Below are positions 61,269 through 64,000 of a DNA stretch of 64,000 nucleotides, one piece after another. The position numbers and the translations under genes are program-made. The notes beneath the pieces are model-generated. The model ran no database searches. It saw only the letters and a list, made by a program, of their open reading frames with translations, and was not told the origin of the DNA. This stretch comes from Ixodes scapularis (lineage: Eukaryota > Arthropoda > Arachnida > Ixodida > Ixodidae): positions 193,143,027 through 193,207,026 of the forward strand of contig NW_024609857.1 in the NCBI RefSeq assembly GCF_016920785.2, read 5' to 3'. The first letter of the stretch is position 1; each line of letters opens with the position of its first letter.

Positions 61269-64000
61269 GCCGCCGCCATGTTGCTGATGCTGATGCGGCT
61301 GGTGCGACTCTCGCGCCCTCTATCAACTAGAAATTTTCTGCCACTCTCTGGGACTGTGAAGACCCGCTCAGCGCGGTTCTCTACCTACGTTTTTGCGGTT
61401 TTGCATTCCATGTTTTCTCGCCCCTGTTGCAAGTTTCCACTTACTTTTTTCTTATGCGTGCTGCGTAGCCTTTCTGTGCTATCTTCCATTGTGAGAAATA
61501 AGGCTGCTAAGTGCCTGCCATTCAAGCTTTTCTGCTCGACATTCACGGGAAACGAAGGAGGCGAAGGACGTCGAACGACCCTCGACGCGATTTTGAGAAC
61601 ATTGTGCTCCCCCTCCCAGAGATAATCCGCGTAGAATCCTCAGTCATCTCCAAAAATAGTTGTCCGGGTTGGGGTGAGAAACGGGTCAGTCGCGTTTGTT
61701 TCTTTGCCTTGGTGCGGTTGTGAAAAAAGGAAGCTCTCCCCAAAACGTGCCCCAAAACGAAGTCATCTCGGATTCCGACCGATCGTCAAGATGTGACTGT
61801 CGTCGACTGTGACTGTGTTATTCGAGATCGTTCTCAAATAAATTCTTTTCGGATAATGCTGCATCGTGTGGTACGTACGATATATTGTTCGAATGTTAAC
61901 ACTTCCTCAATCGTATGTCCGTGTCTTATCCATCGGTAAACACGTTATTTGTGAGAGTGAAAAATGCATGCCTTTCGGCCGTCTTCGGTTTCAATTTATT
62001 TTTGACAGCAAAGCGCTTTGTCGCTTAACATGCGGCGAGTCCCGCGGCGCCGTCAAAACTTATCGTAAGAAAAAAAATAACTAGAACTATACATTGTAGT
62101 CGCATTCGTTCTGTCGCGCGCGTACCCAACAAAAATAGTTTGCGGTTTTTTCTTCTTTTTTTTTTTTGCTTCTTTTGTTTTTTCATTTGTGGCACAATGC
62201 TTTCTCAATGTCCTCGGGAAAATACATGTACCATGAAACACAAAATATAGCGGGAAAAGACGAGAATTTAGCAGCCAGCAGCGTTTGAAACTGCGCCTAT
62301 CGAAATCACAGTCCACTCGGTTAGGGTTAGGAGGGACGCCGGTGAGAGTCTAGCCTCAAACTCGGTGACTGGGCTCGAAAACGGTCTGTTGCCCCTGGGG
62401 TTGAGTGTTTTTTGGAAAGGTGTATACTTTTGGAGACACCTTTTACAGCGCGTTATGAAATGTGTGTTAGTTACGCGCTTGGGTCGTCGGCGGGCTGTTT
62501 GCTTTGAGTGCGCCAGAGTTTTTGTAGACCGTCGAGGCCGTAACGAGATGGGCGTCAGGGCGCTTTGCTGGATGAGATTTTGTTTTTCGTCGTATGACTG
62601 GAAGGTCGTTTGTGTGTACACCCCCAATTGGGTTAATGAGCGGGGGTGTTCTTTTATTTCATGCTCGGTCGGTGGCCCACAGGAGAGGCCACTTTATTTT
62701 CATTTGAAATACCAGACTACAGCCAAAAGCGAGTTCACCTTTTATCTCGTCAAAGTTAAATTAAAACAGCGGCTGTTGTACCTCCATGTCACAACGAAAG
62801 CTGCTGTTAGTTTCCAGGATATAACATTCTATTTTCGCTTTTTAGAAAGAGGGAGAACTGTGTTTTGATAACAACTAAAGCTATAAACCCGTCGATTTCA
62901 TAGGTAGGTGCTTCCAAGCAACTCCGCCCAGGGGTTTACTTCCTTAAAATCATTGACCTTAATTAAATCAAAACGTGTTTGTAATTTTTTGTTTCTTTTT
63001 TTTTGGGGGGGGGGGGGAGGGGGCAATTAGTATGGCCCATGGCAAGAACGCAAATGACAAATGCTGCTGCAGATATAATATTCGATGCAGGCAAGTTCTT
63101 AATAATATAGTGTGGGTTTGTTTTTGAACAATAGTTGTGGTTGGTTATTGAATAATAGTTTTGTTGTGTTTTCAATGCTAAACATTTGGAGACGTTAAAA
63201 TTGATGTCCGAATTCCGGAGGATCAGGGATCTAAAGATTTAAACTTCGATGAGAAACGGATGGTCAGTGGACAATAAGTCCCTAAAATACATTCCTATTC
63301 ATCAGCAAGGCTGAAATACGTCTCTTGATTTGGAATATGATTGGGACAAAGCAAGGTTTCAATTACAAGTCGCTTTTGGAATCACAGCTGTTTTATAATG
63401 ACAGTTTTTTCTTGCTTGTAAAATAGCTTTTATTAGTGAAGCTGTAGTACGCGGCTAGGGTTGTACGACCGTCCCCAGTTGTATTGCTAAAGTTAACGCA
63501 CATTTTGAAGCAATATTGTTTTGAGGAAAAGACGGAACTCTTGGCCGACAGGCGATTAGTCTGCCGTACACTGAAGGACGCTGGTGCGTGCCGTGCTTGG
63601 CTACTTGCTTGCGGCTTCTGGCTTCAAAGTTTGTTTTCAACATTTTCGATGATGTTGGCTCTGCAGGGCGGAGTCTTGTTCTGTGTCGATTGCGACACGT
63701 GCGCCGTGCCCTCATCTTCCAAGGGCTCGAAAATGTGTGTGTTGCGGCGAGAACCCCCGCCTCATTACGCGTCGGCCGTCACGATGCAACGCAGAGTACC
63801 TCAGACGTTATCCCACCTTAGTGTCATTCAATCGTCCCTATCCATAGCTTGGGAAGCACTTTGATCAGCTGACGTGTCTCCCTAAGATCTGGCGTGACGT
63901 GCGAGCCTACCTCGGGGTCATGGCAGTTATTGGCCGAAGTGCCAGTGGAAGCAACCGACACTGGCTGGAAGTTAGTTTGGAGCATCTCGCAGAATAAGGT
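61269..64000. other. Unassigned sequence at the right end
   Basis: No gene supported. A 167-codon plus-strand frame at 62365-62868 is Cys/Phe/Arg-rich with no known motif. A second at 63484-63864 (126 codons) overlaps open frames on both strands. A G run lies at 63004-63018. A repeat-free promoter-like CpG patch is not evident. Confidence 0.4.
62365..62868 (+). CDS. Uncharacterised 167-codon open frame
   Basis: Runs from ATG (MTGLENGLLPLGLSVFWK) to TGA without a stop. The opposite strand is also open over 62268-62627. Composition is rich in aromatic residues and Arg, with no membrane, signal or zinc pattern that is convincing. Listed only because of its length; chance or TE debris is likely. 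Confidence 0.15.
   Translation: MTGLENGLLPLGLSVFWKGVYFWRHLLQRVMKCVLVTRLGRRRAVCFECARVFVDRRGRNEMGVRALCWMRFCFSSYDWKVVCVYTPNWVNERGCSFISCSVGGPQERPLYFHLKYQTTAKSEFTFYLVKVKLKQRLLYLHVTTKAAVSFQDITFYFRFLERGRTVF

Noticed and set aside
61278..61625. 115-codon frame after the LINE endonuclease fragment
   Set aside because: No motif, start or splice support; a different frame from the endonuclease piece.
62318..62331. GGTTAGGGTTAGG, telomere-like
   Set aside because: Only two units of TTAGGG, with no array around them; chance is sufficient.
1..64000. CRISPR arrays, bacterial operons, riboswitches, replication origins
   Set aside because: None found; spliced exons, LINEs, SINEs and Gypsy elements show that this is animal nuclear DNA.

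Overview
This is about 64 kb of animal nuclear DNA, most likely from a hard (ixodid) tick. It has no operons, no ribosome binding sites, and almost no long intact host reading frames. It is packed with broken transposable elements of types familiar from tick genomes: Ty3/Gypsy LTR elements, I-clade and CR1-type LINEs, Penelope-like elements with GIY-YIG endonuclease, tRNA-derived SINE-like units, hAT/P/Kolobok/piggyBac-type DNA transposon remnants, and short inverted-repeat elements. The tick assignment is inferred from element style; I could not run a database search.

Layout. Positions 1-1010 and 56241-57268 are two arms of a long inverted duplication. Each arm holds a promoter-like stretch, a first coding exon ending at a GTGAGT donor, and an intronic tRNA-like sequence. 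Positions 1-5.4 kb otherwise hold unassigned DNA, an antisense Gypsy gag fragment (Gypsy E) and two opposed Penelope fragments. From 5.7 to 8.4 kb is an element flanked by an 8-bp repeat with inverted GCGCTCTA arrays. From 8.4 to 11.8 kb is the 5' part of an I-clade LINE (LINE B, minus strand), interrupted by a fold-back MITE and a Penelope element. From 12.8 to 14.8 kb are a possible exon, an inverted repeat with heat-shock-element-like motifs and a hAT-type MITE. A CR1-like LINE lies at 15.2-17.1 kb. A minisatellite element rich in CRE (TGACGTCA) and E-box (CACGTG) palindromes lies at 17.3-18.3 kb. From 18.5 to 20.7 kb is the best candidate for a host gene: two minus-strand exons that join in frame, with a poly(A) signal. 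A TTAA-flanked element with a THAP relic sits just upstream.

From 23.2 to 27.65 kb is a decayed Gypsy (D) with 165-bp LTRs. From 27.65 to 41.4 kb is a minus-strand I-clade LINE (A), split near its 5' end by a Gypsy (A, 33226-41004) with 412-bp LTRs and a GTAT target duplication. Gypsy A carries a second copy of the CRE/E-box element in its leader and a P-like transposon with a THAP exon in its gag. From 43.5 to 53.8 kb is a related, 5'-truncated Gypsy (B), which is broken by a nearly intact antisense Gypsy (C, 44496-48776, 108-bp LTRs, TCTCC duplication) and by a tandem tRNA-derived SINE array (50605-51449, 11-bp duplication). From 59.7 to 61.1 kb is a piggyBac-type transposase relic. The rest is mostly unassigned AT-rich DNA.

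The genes do not form a working pathway; the window is a stack of nested insertions. The relative order is partly readable: LINE A, then Gypsy A, then the P-like element; Gypsy B, then Gypsy C and the SINE array. The most unusual signals are tRNA-like A/B-box modules plus heat-shock-like palindromes inside LTRs of two diverged Gypsy elements, the CRE/E-box minisatellite elements, and the head-to-head duplicated promoter-exon arms 55 kb apart.
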